Below, piece by piece: positions 6,376 through 12,908 of a DNA stretch of 13,565 nucleotides. Origin of the DNA: Bacillota bacterium (GTDB taxonomy: Bacteria; Bacillota; Clostridia; Christensenellales; Aristaeellaceae); assembly GCA_023404715.1 (NCBI GenBank), contig JAEYAR010000067.1, positions 1 to 13,565 on the forward strand, in the 5' to 3' direction. Position numbers and translations under genes: made by a program. Each line of letters opens with the position of its first letter. The stretch's first letter is position 1. The notes under the pieces are model-generated. The model made no database searches and had not been told where the DNA came from. It worked only from the letters and a program-made list of their open reading frames with translations.

Positions 6376-7351
6376 AACGCTCTGCTTTCTGCTGTTCCTG
6401 CTGCTCCTCCTGTGCGTCGCAGGCCTTTGCCTCGGCGCGAGCGGCATGCATATCGCCGACGCCCTCGCAGACGTGCTGCACAGCCGTTTGGCCACGCCCG
6501 CCGCGCGCATATTGCTGTACGTGCGCCTGCCGCGCGTGCTGTGCGCGGTGCTCGCGGGCGCGGCGCTCTCGGCCAGCGGCGTGCTGATTCAGGCGGTGCT
6601 GGGCAATCCGCTCGCCGGGCCTAACGTCATCGGCGTGAACGCCGGCGCGGGCTTTGCGACATTGCTGCTCGCCTGCCTTTTTCCCGCCGCGGTCAACGCG
6701 CTGCCCGCCGCCGCGTTCCTCGGCGCGCTGCTCGCCTCGCTTTTTATCTTCGCCTTGGCCGACCGCACCGGCGCCTCGCGCATGACGATCGTGCTATCCG
6801 GCGTGGCGCTCTCCAGCGTCCTCTCCGCGGGCATGGATCTGATCACGACGCTCTACCCCGAATCGACGCTGGGCATGAGCGGCTTTTTAATCGGCGGGTT
6901 TTCGGGTGTAACCCCGGCGAGGCTTCAAAGCGCCGCCTTTTACCTCGTTCCCGCGCTCGTGCTGGCCTTGCTTTTGAGCGGCGAGTTGGACGTCCTCCAG
7001 CTCGGCGAGGAGGTCGCCGCCAGCCTGGGCATGCGCGTGCGGCGCACGCGCTTTGGCCTGCTGCTGCTCTCCTCCGTCCTCGCGGGTGCTGCGGTCAGCT
7101 TTTCGGGCCTGCTCGGCTTTGTGGGGCTGATCGTGCCACACGCCGTGCGCCGGTTCACCGGTGGCGAGCACCGCAAATTGATGCCGCTATCCGTCGTGTG
7201 CGGCGCGCTTTTCGTGCTCGCGTGCGATACGCTGGGACGCACGTTGTTTCAGCCCTTTGAGATCCCCGTGGGCATCCTCATGTCCTTCATCGGCGGGCCG
7301 TTTTTCCTCGCCCTGCTGCTTCGCCAGAGGAGGGGGCGCGCGCATGATTGA
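6335..7351 (+). CDS. FecCD-family ABC transporter permease
   Basis: A 338-aa membrane permease of the FecCD/BtuC family with about nine or ten hydrophobic segments. Family marks include RLPRVLCAVLAGAALSASG near residue 65, GNPLAGPNVIGVNAGAG near 95, and FSGLLGFVGLIVPHAVRRF near 255, the region that contacts the ATPase. The ATG at 6335 is chosen because GGGGGAA lies just upstream and the first membrane helix follows a basic start (MRISRK); a longer frame from 6263 would run through the binding-protein gene. It overlaps that gene by 41 bp and the ATPase gene by 8 bp (ATGATTGA), as in tightly coupled operons. Confidence 0.93.
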   Translation: MRISRKSSTRSASKTLCFLLFLLLLLCVAGLCLGASGMHIADALADVLHSRLATPAARILLYVRLPRVLCAVLAGAALSASGVLIQAVLGNPLAGPNVIGVNAGAGFATLLLACLFPAAVNALPAAAFLGALLASLFIFALADRTGASRMTIVLSGVALSSVLSAGMDLITTLYPESTLGMSGFLIGGFSGVTPARLQSAAFYLVPALVLALLLSGELDVLQLGEEVAASLGMRVRRTRFGLLLLSSVLAGAAVSFSGLLGFVGLIVPHAVRRFTGGEHRKLMPLSVVCGALFVLACDTLGRTLFQPFEIPVGILMSFIGGPFFLALLLRQRRGRAHD

Positions 7352-8090
7352 CATTTCGTCCGTCTCCTTTTCCTTTGGCGGCACGCCCACCCTCTCGGAC
7401 GTCGCCTTCAAGGCGCCGGACGGTGCGATCACAGCGCTTATCGGCCCCAACGGCAGCGGTAAGTCCACGCTGCTGCGCCTGATGGCCCGGCTCTTGCCCG
7501 CGCAAGGAGATCTCCGCATCGACGGCCGTCCGCTCAGCGCCTTTACGCAAAAAGAGTTGGCCCGCAGCGTCGCCTTCCTCCCGCAATCGCGCGCCGTGCC
7601 CGCGATCAGCGTCTCCTCGCTCGTCGCACACGGCCGCTTTCCATACCTTGGCTTTTCACGCGTGCGCTCGCGCAAGGACGACGAGGCGGTCGCACGCGCG
7701 CTCGCGCTCACCGGGCTCACAGATTACGCGGGGCGCGACCTGCGCACGCTCTCCGGCGGCGAGCGTCAAAAGGCTTATCTGGCCATGCTCATCGCTCAGG
7801 ATACGAAAAATCTGCTGCTCGACGAGCCGACGACCTATCTGGATATCGGCCATCAGCTCGAGCTCATGCACATCCTGCGCGGCCTGCGGGACGAGGGCCG
7901 CTGCCTGGTGGTCGTGCTCCACGATATCGCCCAGGCGCTCTCCCTCTGCGATCGCGTCGTACTGCTCTGGGATGGACGCGCCGCCTTCACCGGCGCGCCG
8001 GCGGACGAAGGGGTGCTTCCCGCTGTGGAGCGCGCCTTTGGCGTGCGGGCTGCGCGCCGCGAGGGGCTCGTCTTTGGGCGGCGGGAATAG
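7344..8090 (+). CDS. ABC transporter ATP-binding protein (FepC/BtuD type)
   Basis: A 248-aa cytoplasmic ATPase that powers the FecCD permease. Seen directly: Walker A GPNGSGKST (34-42), Q-loop Q81, the metal-chelate-type segment HGRFPYLGF (96-104), signature LSGGE (136-140), Walker B LLLDEP (157-162), D-loop LD (166-167) and H-loop H193 in VLHD. The start at 7344 has AGGAGG (7328-7333) 10 nt upstream and overlaps the permease stop. The HGRxPY segment and three-gene layout place it with iron-chelate, haem or cobalamin importers. A bidirectional terminator follows 11 bp after the stop. Confidence 0.95.
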   Translation: MIDISSVSFSFGGTPTLSDVAFKAPDGAITALIGPNGSGKSTLLRLMARLLPAQGDLRIDGRPLSAFTQKELARSVAFLPQSRAVPAISVSSLVAHGRFPYLGFSRVRSRKDDEAVARALALTGLTDYAGRDLRTLSGGERQKAYLAMLIAQDTKNLLLDEPTTYLDIGHQLELMHILRGLRDEGRCLVVVLHDIAQALSLCDRVVLLWDGRAAFTGAPADEGVLPAVERAFGVRAARREGLVFGRRE

Positions 8091-8101
8091 GATTTTGTAA
8101 A

Positions 8102-8131
8102 AAAGCGGCTGCGTTTGATTGCAGCCGCTTT
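8102..8131. terminator. Bidirectional intrinsic terminator
   Basis: AAAGCGGCTGC (8102-8112) and GCAGCCGCTTT (8121-8131) form an 11-bp stem with an 8-nt loop. It is followed by TTTCATC on the plus strand and by a run of T's on the minus strand, so it can serve both the importer operon and the convergent VOC gene. Confidence 0.88.
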
Positions 8132-8138
8132 CATCAAG

Positions 8139-8609
8139 CTATTCGTCTTCCCGGCATGCCTCTACAAACGAGACGGGATGCTGGATGATCCGCGCGGTCT
8201 CCTCTGCCGTCAGGCCCTGCGCCAGATACCGACGGGCGATGACCGCCATCGATTCTCCGACCTCGATCATGTGACCGTCGGGATCGTAAATGCGCACAAC
8301 GCGCTGCTTCCATGTGTGCTCCTTGGGCGCGTGAACGAGACGGACGTCCGGATGACGCCGTAACCGAGCACAAAAATCGTCAAAATCGTCTACTTCAAAG
8401 TAGAGCTCCATGTCGTGCGGCCTGAGGGCAATCGAATCCGCCGGCACGTCCGTCAGCCAGGCGAAGTCCTCCTGTAGCGCAAGCCCACCCTCGAGGCTGA
8501 CGTTTTTGCCCAAATCCATCGTCACCCGTTGATCCAGCAGCTCGCTGTAAAAGCGCTTGGATAGCTCAACGTCCTTGACGGCGATGACGCAGCTTTCATA
8601 TCGAATCAC
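8139..8609 (-). CDS. VOC/glyoxalase-fold protein with C-terminal helical extension
   Basis: A 156-aa protein of the vicinal oxygen chelate superfamily (glyoxalase/bleomycin resistance/dioxygenase). VIAVKDVELSKRFYSELL (8-25) is the first beta-alpha unit; DMELYFEVDDFDDF (66-79) and VRIYDPDGHMIEVGESM (105-121) form the second. The usual first metal ligand (His) is not evident: that strand reads ESCVIAV, so the substrate or mode may differ. The tail (122-156, about RRYLAQGLTAEETARIIQHP) looks like a helical extension seen in some clostridial homologues. The GTG at 8609 is preferred: GGAGG lies 10 nt upstream and it overlaps the TGA of the 52-aa gene (GTGA). An upstream-extended frame from 8639 is less likely. 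Confidence 0.8.
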   Translation of the reverse strand: MIRYESCVIAVKDVELSKRFYSELLDQRVTMDLGKNVSLEGGLALQEDFAWLTDVPADSIALRPHDMELYFEVDDFDDFCARLRRHPDVRLVHAPKEHTWKQRVVRIYDPDGHMIEVGESMAVIARRYLAQGLTAEETARIIQHPVSFVEACREDE

Positions 8610-8764
8610 TTTGTATTCCCCTCCGTCGTTTGGAAACACCCTAACTCCGCTCCCAGCACGGCGCCCGTCAGCGGGTCGCGCGCAGCGTTGATGTTACGGG
8701 CAAATCTCCCCGGCCAATTTGACGTAAAGGCCTGCGGCATCGCTGAAAACTCACGCTTGTCCAT
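8606..8764 (-). CDS. Small unrecognised protein (52 aa), coupled to VOC gene
   Basis: The ATG at 8764 has a strong RBS (AAGGAG, 7-nt spacer) and the stop overlaps the VOC start by GTGA, so both are probably real and translationally coupled. The protein (MDKREFSAMPQAFTSNWPGR, then FARNINAARDPLTGAVLGAE and LGCFQTTEGNTK) is small, neutral to basic and without membrane segment or signal peptide. It matches no family I recognise. A longer frame from 8842 starts without an RBS and is not preferred. Confidence 0.55.
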   Translation of the reverse strand: MDKREFSAMPQAFTSNWPGRFARNINAARDPLTGAVLGAELGCFQTTEGNTK

Positions 8765-8795
8765 CGTTGCGCTCCTTCCGCACATTAATAAGGTG

Positions 8796-8837
8796 AGTAT
8801 ACCGCATCGAACACGACAACCGCTTGTCCTGTTTTCG
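8796..8837 (-). promoter_or_regulatory. Possible promoter region of the 52-aa/VOC operon
   Basis: On the minus strand, a -10-like TATACT (8801-8796) lies about 30 bp upstream of the start at 8764. No good -35 is seen 16-18 bp away; instead an imperfect inverted repeat (8808-8837; GACAA and TTGTC around CCGC, outer CGAA and TTCG) covers that spot. This might be an activator or operator site. Confidence 0.35.
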
Positions 8838-8853
8838 TGCATGGTATTGTTTT

Positions 8854-9765
8854 TTATCCGTTTGTCTTTTCTTCCCGCTTACAGATCTGCAAGGCTTGGC
8901 GTGCGATTTCTTCGCGCAGCTCTTGGGGCTTCAGCACCTCCAGCGCAGCGCCAAAGCTCAAAGCCCACTCCAACAACGCCGCACGTCCCGTATAGCCTAC
9001 ACACAACCGCAACCGTCCGTCGGGCTCCGGCGTAAAGCTATCCGGCCCGTACGTTTCGATCAGCCTGTAACGCACGCGGGGCTCAAACAGGCCCACAAAC
9101 CTGATGTCATCGGTAAAATAGCCGTCCGGGTCGATCTCCTCCTCGCGCACGCAACGCGGCGCGAACGACTCGTCCCGGCCTTCCAAATTCCAAAGTCTTG
9201 CGAGCTTGAAGAGGCGAAAATCCGCACGCATCCGGCAATAGCCGTACAGGTACCAGTCCCTCCATTTGAAGAGGAGGAAATAAGGCTCCACGTTCCGCTC
9301 GCTCTCACCCTGCTCTGCGTAGTAGGTAAACGTCACGAGGCTGTGATCACGGATGGCCCTCCGAAGGCAGCCGATTTTCTCCGTGAGCGACTCCTTGTAA
9401 TGCGATGCGAGATCGATCAAAATGCCGTCCGGCGCCGCAAACCGGCCTTCAGCGCGCAGCTTATCGCGCAACGTGCCTCCGCTCGGCGCGCTCGATACGC
9501 TGTCGATGCCGCGTACGCCCGCGAGGATGGCCTCCAGCTCCGCCCGCGTGAGCAGCGCCGCGTCGACACGGTAGCCCTCCGCGATAGAGAGGCCGCCGCC
9601 GCTCCCCTGCTCGGTCACGATGGGGATGCCTGCGCGGCACAGCGCATCCACGTCGCGGTTGATCGTGCGGCGCGATACCTCAAAGCGCTGCGCGAGCTGG
9701 GGTGCCGTGGTCTTTCCCTCTCGCAATATCGCCATCGCTATGCCTAACAGGCGGTCCGTCTTCAT
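8854..9765 (-). CDS. YafY-type HTH/WYL-domain transcriptional regulator
   Basis: A 303-aa cytoplasmic regulator. Residues 1-60 form a DeoR-like winged helix-turn-helix (TTAPQLAQRFEVSRRTINRD, 19-38); residues about 140-215 form the WYL domain, with R157-NVEPYFLLFKWRDWYLYGY and the WYL motif itself at 171-173; a C-terminal extension (about 225-300) is the WCX-like part. WYL regulators sense small nucleic-acid or nucleotide ligands in several defence and stress systems, but this one's ligand is unknown. GGAGG lies 9 nt before the ATG at 9765. It lies upstream of the 52-aa/VOC pair on the same strand, which is separated by 89 bp with its own possible promoter. An operator-like array sits right at its start. 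Confidence 0.93.
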   Translation of the reverse strand: MKTDRLLGIAMAILREGKTTAPQLAQRFEVSRRTINRDVDALCRAGIPIVTEQGSGGGLSIAEGYRVDAALLTRAELEAILAGVRGIDSVSSAPSGGTLRDKLRAEGRFAAPDGILIDLASHYKESLTEKIGCLRRAIRDHSLVTFTYYAEQGESERNVEPYFLLFKWRDWYLYGYCRMRADFRLFKLARLWNLEGRDESFAPRCVREEEIDPDGYFTDDIRFVGLFEPRVRYRLIETYGPDSFTPEPDGRLRLCVGYTGRAALLEWALSFGAALEVLKPQELREEIARQALQICKREEKTNG

Positions 9766-9783
9766 CTGCCACTTCCTCCGATG

Positions 9784-9833
9784 ATAACCGTTCAGTCAAC
9801 CGCGCTCGACCGCTGTCGACCCTCAACGGTTAT
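9784..9833. promoter_or_regulatory. Operator-like array: 9-bp IR framing 10-bp-periodic TCRACC repeats
   Basis: ATAACCGTT (9784-9792) and AACGGTTAT (9825-9833) are perfect reverse complements. Between them TCAACC (9796), TCGACC (9806) and TCGACC (9816) recur with exact 10-bp spacing, with TCAACG at 9823. The array lies between the WYL gene's -10 and its start codon, touching the -10, and probably binds the WYL regulator itself on one face of the helix. Assignment is from position and periodicity. Confidence 0.6.
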
Positions 9834-9860
9834 TTTACCCGATACGGCAGCGCTTGTGAA
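9832..9860 (-). promoter_or_regulatory. Promoter of the WYL regulator gene
   Basis: On the minus strand, -35 TTCACA (9860-9855), 17-bp spacer, -10 TAAAAT (9837-9832). The start near 9825 falls in the operator-like array at 9784-9833, so autoregulation is likely. Confidence 0.65.
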
Positions 9861-9893
9861 TCCCTCATTCTCGTGAAAATGATGCATTGCTCT

Positions 9894-10370
9894 TCATTCG
9901 CGGACCTCTACGTGTAAAAAACGCTTGTTTTGCTGTCGGTAGTTGGAAAGGGGCCGCCACCACGCGTCGAGCGTATGCGCGGCCACATAGATTTCCCCAT
10001 CCTCTAGGCCGACGACCAGGGCCGTGTGGGTAAAGGGCGTGCCGCGAAAGCCAAGCTGTACGACGTCCCCAAGCTTAACAGCGTCTCGCTCCACCACGCG
10101 CGCCCAGGGACCCTCGCTGCGGTTGTTCATCAGGAAATTATAAAGGTACTGTACGCCCGTCCACGACGCGGTGCGCCGGTTGCCATCTTTATAATACCAG
10201 CCGTATACCGGCGTATAGTTCATTACGCCGCAGCCCGCATACAGGCACTGCGATACAAAATTGGTGCAATCCCCGCCCAGCCCTTGGTAATCCAGATAGG
10301 CTGGGTTGCGCGAGAGCGCCCATCGCTTGGCATACGCCACCGCCTTTGCGCGGTCATAGCCCTTCTCCAC
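9894..10370 (-). CDS. Amidase_6-domain (putative peptidoglycan amidase-like) protein
   Basis: A 158-aa protein matching the Amidase_6 family (PF12671), a CHAP/NlpC-like thiol hydrolase fold thought to act on cell-wall peptides. Motifs: YDRAKAVAYAKRWALSRNP (5-23), GGDCTNFVSQCLYAG (32-46) with catalytic C36, GWYY (57-60), GDVVQLGF (101-108) and FTHTALVVG (113-121) with H115. The GTG at 10370 is chosen: AGGAGG lies 10 nt upstream and the family N-terminus (YDR...A..YA..WA) begins there; a longer frame to 10451 adds only unrelated residues. No signal peptide, so it acts inside the cell or leaves by another route. It is the first gene after the intron's 3' end, with only a weak promoter candidate (TTGAAG at 10427-10422). 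Confidence 0.87.
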   Translation of the reverse strand: MEKGYDRAKAVAYAKRWALSRNPAYLDYQGLGGDCTNFVSQCLYAGCGVMNYTPVYGWYYKDGNRRTASWTGVQYLYNFLMNNRSEGPWARVVERDAVKLGDVVQLGFRGTPFTHTALVVGLEDGEIYVAAHTLDAWWRPLSNYRQQNKRFLHVEVRE

Positions 10371-10475
10371 TTCGCCGTCACCTCCTGCGATAGCGTATGC
10401 ATAAGAAAGCGCAGGGTTACACTTCAAAAGGAGCTTTCCGGGGCGCTGCAAATCAATTAAGTCTTCCTGAAATTC

Positions 10476-10547
10476 GAGTAGGTCAGCGGCGTTACCGCCG
10501 CATTCACCTCAAAGAACCGTACAAGCGAGTTTTCCCGCATACGGCTC
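10476..10547 (-). ncRNA. Group II intron domains V and VI
   Basis: Domain V (10547-10514): closing stem GAGCCGTA/TACGGTTC with the AGC catalytic triad, an inner GCGGG/CTCGC stem and an AAAA loop. Domain VI (10510-10476): GAGGT...ACCT outer stem, GCGGCG/CGCCGC inner stem with GTAA loop, and a bulged A that is the candidate branch point. These look intact, so the ribozyme may still splice. Confidence 0.85.
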
Positions 10548-10620
10548 AGGCCCATTGAAAGCCTCCGTTAAGAGGCCGGTACAGAAACAGAGATAAGTGC
10601 GTGCAGGTACGCGCGACAGC

Positions 10621-10704
10621 CTATGCCCGGCGTCCGTTTCCCTCGATTCTCCGTCACCTGCTTCATGGCCAGTGCCTTTGTCATCCGCGAGTGGGTTAGC
10701 AGTC
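10621..10704 (-). pseudogene. ltrA: Remnant of group II intron reverse transcriptase N-terminus
   Basis: The minus strand from 10704 reads RLLTHS, then RMTKALAMKQVTENRGKRTP and GI (28 codons), matching the conserved N-terminal segment of group II intron RTs (LLTHSxxAKALAVKRVTENRGKxTPGID). A TAA lies one codon upstream, and the preceding KVRS (10723-10712) is one frame off, a 1-nt indel in the 7 nt between. After GI (about 10620) the match stops, where the rest of the RT (YADD, maturase, endonuclease) is missing. An open frame across this area (10509-10799) is a mix of frames and not a gene. Confidence 0.75.
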
Positions 10705-11008
10705 GTTATCCGACTGCGTACCTTTTGGTTCAGGCCTCTGAGCATCTTTGGCCTGCTCATCATCACGACGTTTATCGACGATTCCTTTATTGTAGCCATA
10801 CCATCCGCGTCTCACGCCCCGCCGCCTTGTGCTGGCAGCATTGCCCTTAGCTCACGCCTCGGATTTCGCTCTTTCGAGCAGGGCTACTTTCTTCCGTCTG
10901 CTTACAAGCATAGCCGGTACCGGCTATGCAGCGACGGGAGACTTCCGCCGACGGAACGGCGGGTCCGGCCTCTTGCCGGACTCTGAACGCGCGACTTTCA
11001 CGTCGCAC

Positions 11009-11935
11009 CTATCCTTTTATTGCGCCGACCATGACACCTTTGACAAAATATTTTTGTAAAAAAGGATACACACAAATAATTGGAACACTCGAAACGATAA
11101 TGACTGCAAATTTCATAATGTCGCCTAAGCGCTGCTTTTCAGCCATAGATGATGCGTCCAGATCCAATCCACTTTGCAGGATCTGTTGGGTGATCAGCAA
11201 TTCACGCAACTCTATTTGCAGTGGGTTTAGCGACGCGTCCTTCAAGTAAATAAGGGCGTTGAAATACGCATTCCAATGTGCCACCCCATAAAACAAGACC
11301 AACACAGCTAAAATCGCAGGCGACAGAGGAAGCGCAATTTTTATGAAGAACCCGATGTCCGTACACCCATCCAAGGCGGCCGACTCAGAAAGCTCCTCAG
11401 GCAACGAGGATTCGAAAAATGTCCTCGCTACAATCAAATTATAGGCAGAAATCGCACTAGGTAGGATCATCGCCCACATATTATTGTACAGCCCAAGATT
11501 TTTTACCGTAATAAATGTCGGAACCAAACCGCCGCTAAAAATCATCGTAAACGTAATCATGATCATGACAGGCCGCCTGATGATAACCTCTTTGCGTGAC
11601 AGGGCATAGGCCCCGGTTGCCGTAAGCGTCACGTTTATTGCGGTGCCGATTAATAAATAGCGAATCGTATTGCCGTACGCATGCCACAATTTTGAGTAGG
11701 CAAAAACCTTTTGATATCCCTCTAACGTGCTGTTTACAGGCCAAAATAGGACGTTGCCTGAATTGACCGCATTGGGATCGCTCAGTGATGCGATTACGAC
11801 AAACCAAAGTGGGTATACGATGCAAAGTAAAACAGCGCTGAGGAGTACCGAATTGATCAGGTCAAATAGCCGATCAGATTTTGACCTGCGGATAGCGCCC
11901 GTCAATTTATGCAACTTTTTTCCTTCTTTCACCAT
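11009..11935 (-). CDS. Carbohydrate ABC permease, LplC/YtcP type
   Basis: A 308-aa inner-membrane permease of the carbohydrate ABC (CUT1-like) class, with about six membrane segments. The opening TM region (FDLINSVLLSAVLLCIVYPL, 24-43) and the EAA loop (EELSESAALDGCTDIGFFIK, 180-199) define the LplC/YtcP group. It imports an unidentified sugar or oligosaccharide with its partner. The ATG at 11935 follows GGGGGAGA and overlaps the first permease stop by 7 nt. The stop TAG (11011-11009) is immediately followed by the intron's GTGCG. Length and C-terminus (VKGVMVGAIKG) are normal, so the intron does not truncate it. Confidence 0.95.
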   Translation of the reverse strand: MVKEGKKLHKLTGAIRRSKSDRLFDLINSVLLSAVLLCIVYPLWFVVIASLSDPNAVNSGNVLFWPVNSTLEGYQKVFAYSKLWHAYGNTIRYLLIGTAINVTLTATGAYALSRKEVIIRRPVMIMITFTMIFSGGLVPTFITVKNLGLYNNMWAMILPSAISAYNLIVARTFFESSLPEELSESAALDGCTDIGFFIKIALPLSPAILAVLVLFYGVAHWNAYFNALIYLKDASLNPLQIELRELLITQQILQSGLDLDASSMAEKQRLGDIMKFAVIIVSSVPIICVYPFLQKYFVKGVMVGAIKG

Positions 11936-12855
11936 AGACTCGTCTCCCCCAACCGTTTGGAAAGCGCATTCACCGTCAGGATCAACACGCAGTTAATCAA
12001 AGAATTAAACAAGTTGATCGCCGTAGAGTAACTAAACTGAATATCCTGAAGGCCCACTTTGTACACGTACGTCGAAATCACTTCGGATTGGGATAGGTTT
12101 AAGGGCGTTTGCATGAGATAAACCTTCTCAAATCCGATGGTCATCAACTGCCCGCAGGCCAGAATCAGCATGACGACGATCGTAGGTAAGATGCTCGGCA
12201 AATCTACATGCAGGACGCGCTGCCACTTGGAGGCTCCGTCGATCATCGCTGCCTCGTGAAGCGATGGACTGACCGCAGAAAGCGCCGCCAAATAGATAAT
12301 CGAACTCCACCCCGCAGACTGCCAAATACCCGAAAAGATAAATAAGGGGCGAAACCACTCCGCCGATCCGAAAAAATAAATCGGATCATGACCTGCCATG
12401 CTCAGCAATCGATTGATTGCGCCGCTCGTCGGCGAACAGAAAACAACCATCACCCCCACGAGCACGACGACCGAGATGAAATGCGGCATATAGGTGATCG
12501 TCTGTATCACCTTCTGAAATTTGCGGTTTGGATGCTGATTGATCATCAGCGCGAGCACGATCGGTATCGGGAAGCTTACGGTCAACTGCCAAGCGGCGAG
12601 TAGAATCGTATTTAAAATAACAGTTTGGGCACTGTACGATGCGAAGAATCTGTCAAAATGCTTAAATCCGACCCAGTTGCTTCCCCATATACCTTTGACC
12701 GCCATATAATCCTTAAATGCGATTTGTACCCCCATCATCGGGATGTAGTGAAATATGAAGAAGTAGATCACCGTCGGGAGCAGCAGCAGGTATAATTGCC
12801 AGTGTGCGCCGACGCTCTTCTTAAATCGATGCATGCAGTTCATCCCCGTGGTCAC
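11929..12855 (-). CDS. Carbohydrate ABC permease, LplB type
   Basis: A 308-aa membrane permease, partner of the LplC-type protein. Marks of the LplB group: WQLYLLLLPTVIYFFIFHYI (19-38), YIPMMGVQIAFKDY (37-50), and the EAA loop (HEAAMIDGASKWQRVLHVDL, 200-219). The 12855 start is a GTG with GGAG at 5 nt; alternatives are ATG at 12843 and at 12834 (MHRFKK, with GGGGA 8 nt upstream), which would shorten it by 4 or 7 residues. It overlaps the downstream permease by 7 nt and follows the binding-protein gene after a 53-nt gap with a hairpin. Confidence 0.93.
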   Translation of the reverse strand: MTTGMNCMHRFKKSVGAHWQLYLLLLPTVIYFFIFHYIPMMGVQIAFKDYMAVKGIWGSNWVGFKHFDRFFASYSAQTVILNTILLAAWQLTVSFPIPIVLALMINQHPNRKFQKVIQTITYMPHFISVVVLVGVMVVFCSPTSGAINRLLSMAGHDPIYFFGSAEWFRPLFIFSGIWQSAGWSSIIYLAALSAVSPSLHEAAMIDGASKWQRVLHVDLPSILPTIVVMLILACGQLMTIGFEKVYLMQTPLNLSQSEVISTYVYKVGLQDIQFSYSTAINLFNSLINCVLILTVNALSKRLGETSLW

Positions 12856-12872
12856 CCTTTCTCCGAATGATT

Positions 12873-12900
12873 CGGGCGCGCAAATCGCTTTACGCGCCCG
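12873..12900. other. Intercistronic hairpin between binding protein and permease genes
   Basis: CGGGCGCG (12873-12880) and CGCGCCCG (12893-12900) form a perfect 8-bp stem with a 12-nt loop, in the 53-nt gap after the binding-protein stop. There is no T-run after it, so it more likely protects the 3' end of the binding-protein message or attenuates than terminates. Such hairpins keep the binding protein in excess over permeases in other sugar operons. Confidence 0.65.
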
Positions 12901-12908
12901 TTGCAGGT

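Larger units (their letters stand above)
10472..11008 (-). mobile_element. Compact group II intron with degenerate RT gene
   Basis: The minus strand shows a group II ribozyme. The 5' end GTGCG (11008-11004) opens a short hairpin, GTGCGACGTGAAAGTCGC. Domain V fits 10547-10514 (34 nt: GAGCCGTA at one end, TACGGTTC at the other, A-rich tetraloop). Domain VI is 10510-10476, with a candidate branch A in ACCTACTC seven nt from the end. The 3' end is placed after ...CTCGAAT (10472) by the AY rule and is certain to a few nt. The element is about 537 nt, so domain IV is reduced; the RT is represented only by a broken remnant. It would need an RT supplied in trans to move. It abuts the stop of the sugar permease. 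I could not confidently identify EBS1. Confidence 0.85.

Noticed and set aside
8824..9747. 307-aa open frame on the plus strand
   Set aside because: Antisense of the WYL regulator gene, which has clear HTH and WYL motifs on the minus strand.
10509..10799. 96-aa open frame on the minus strand
   Set aside because: It runs through group II intron ribozyme sequence, including domain V, and mixes frames of the broken RT; not a gene.
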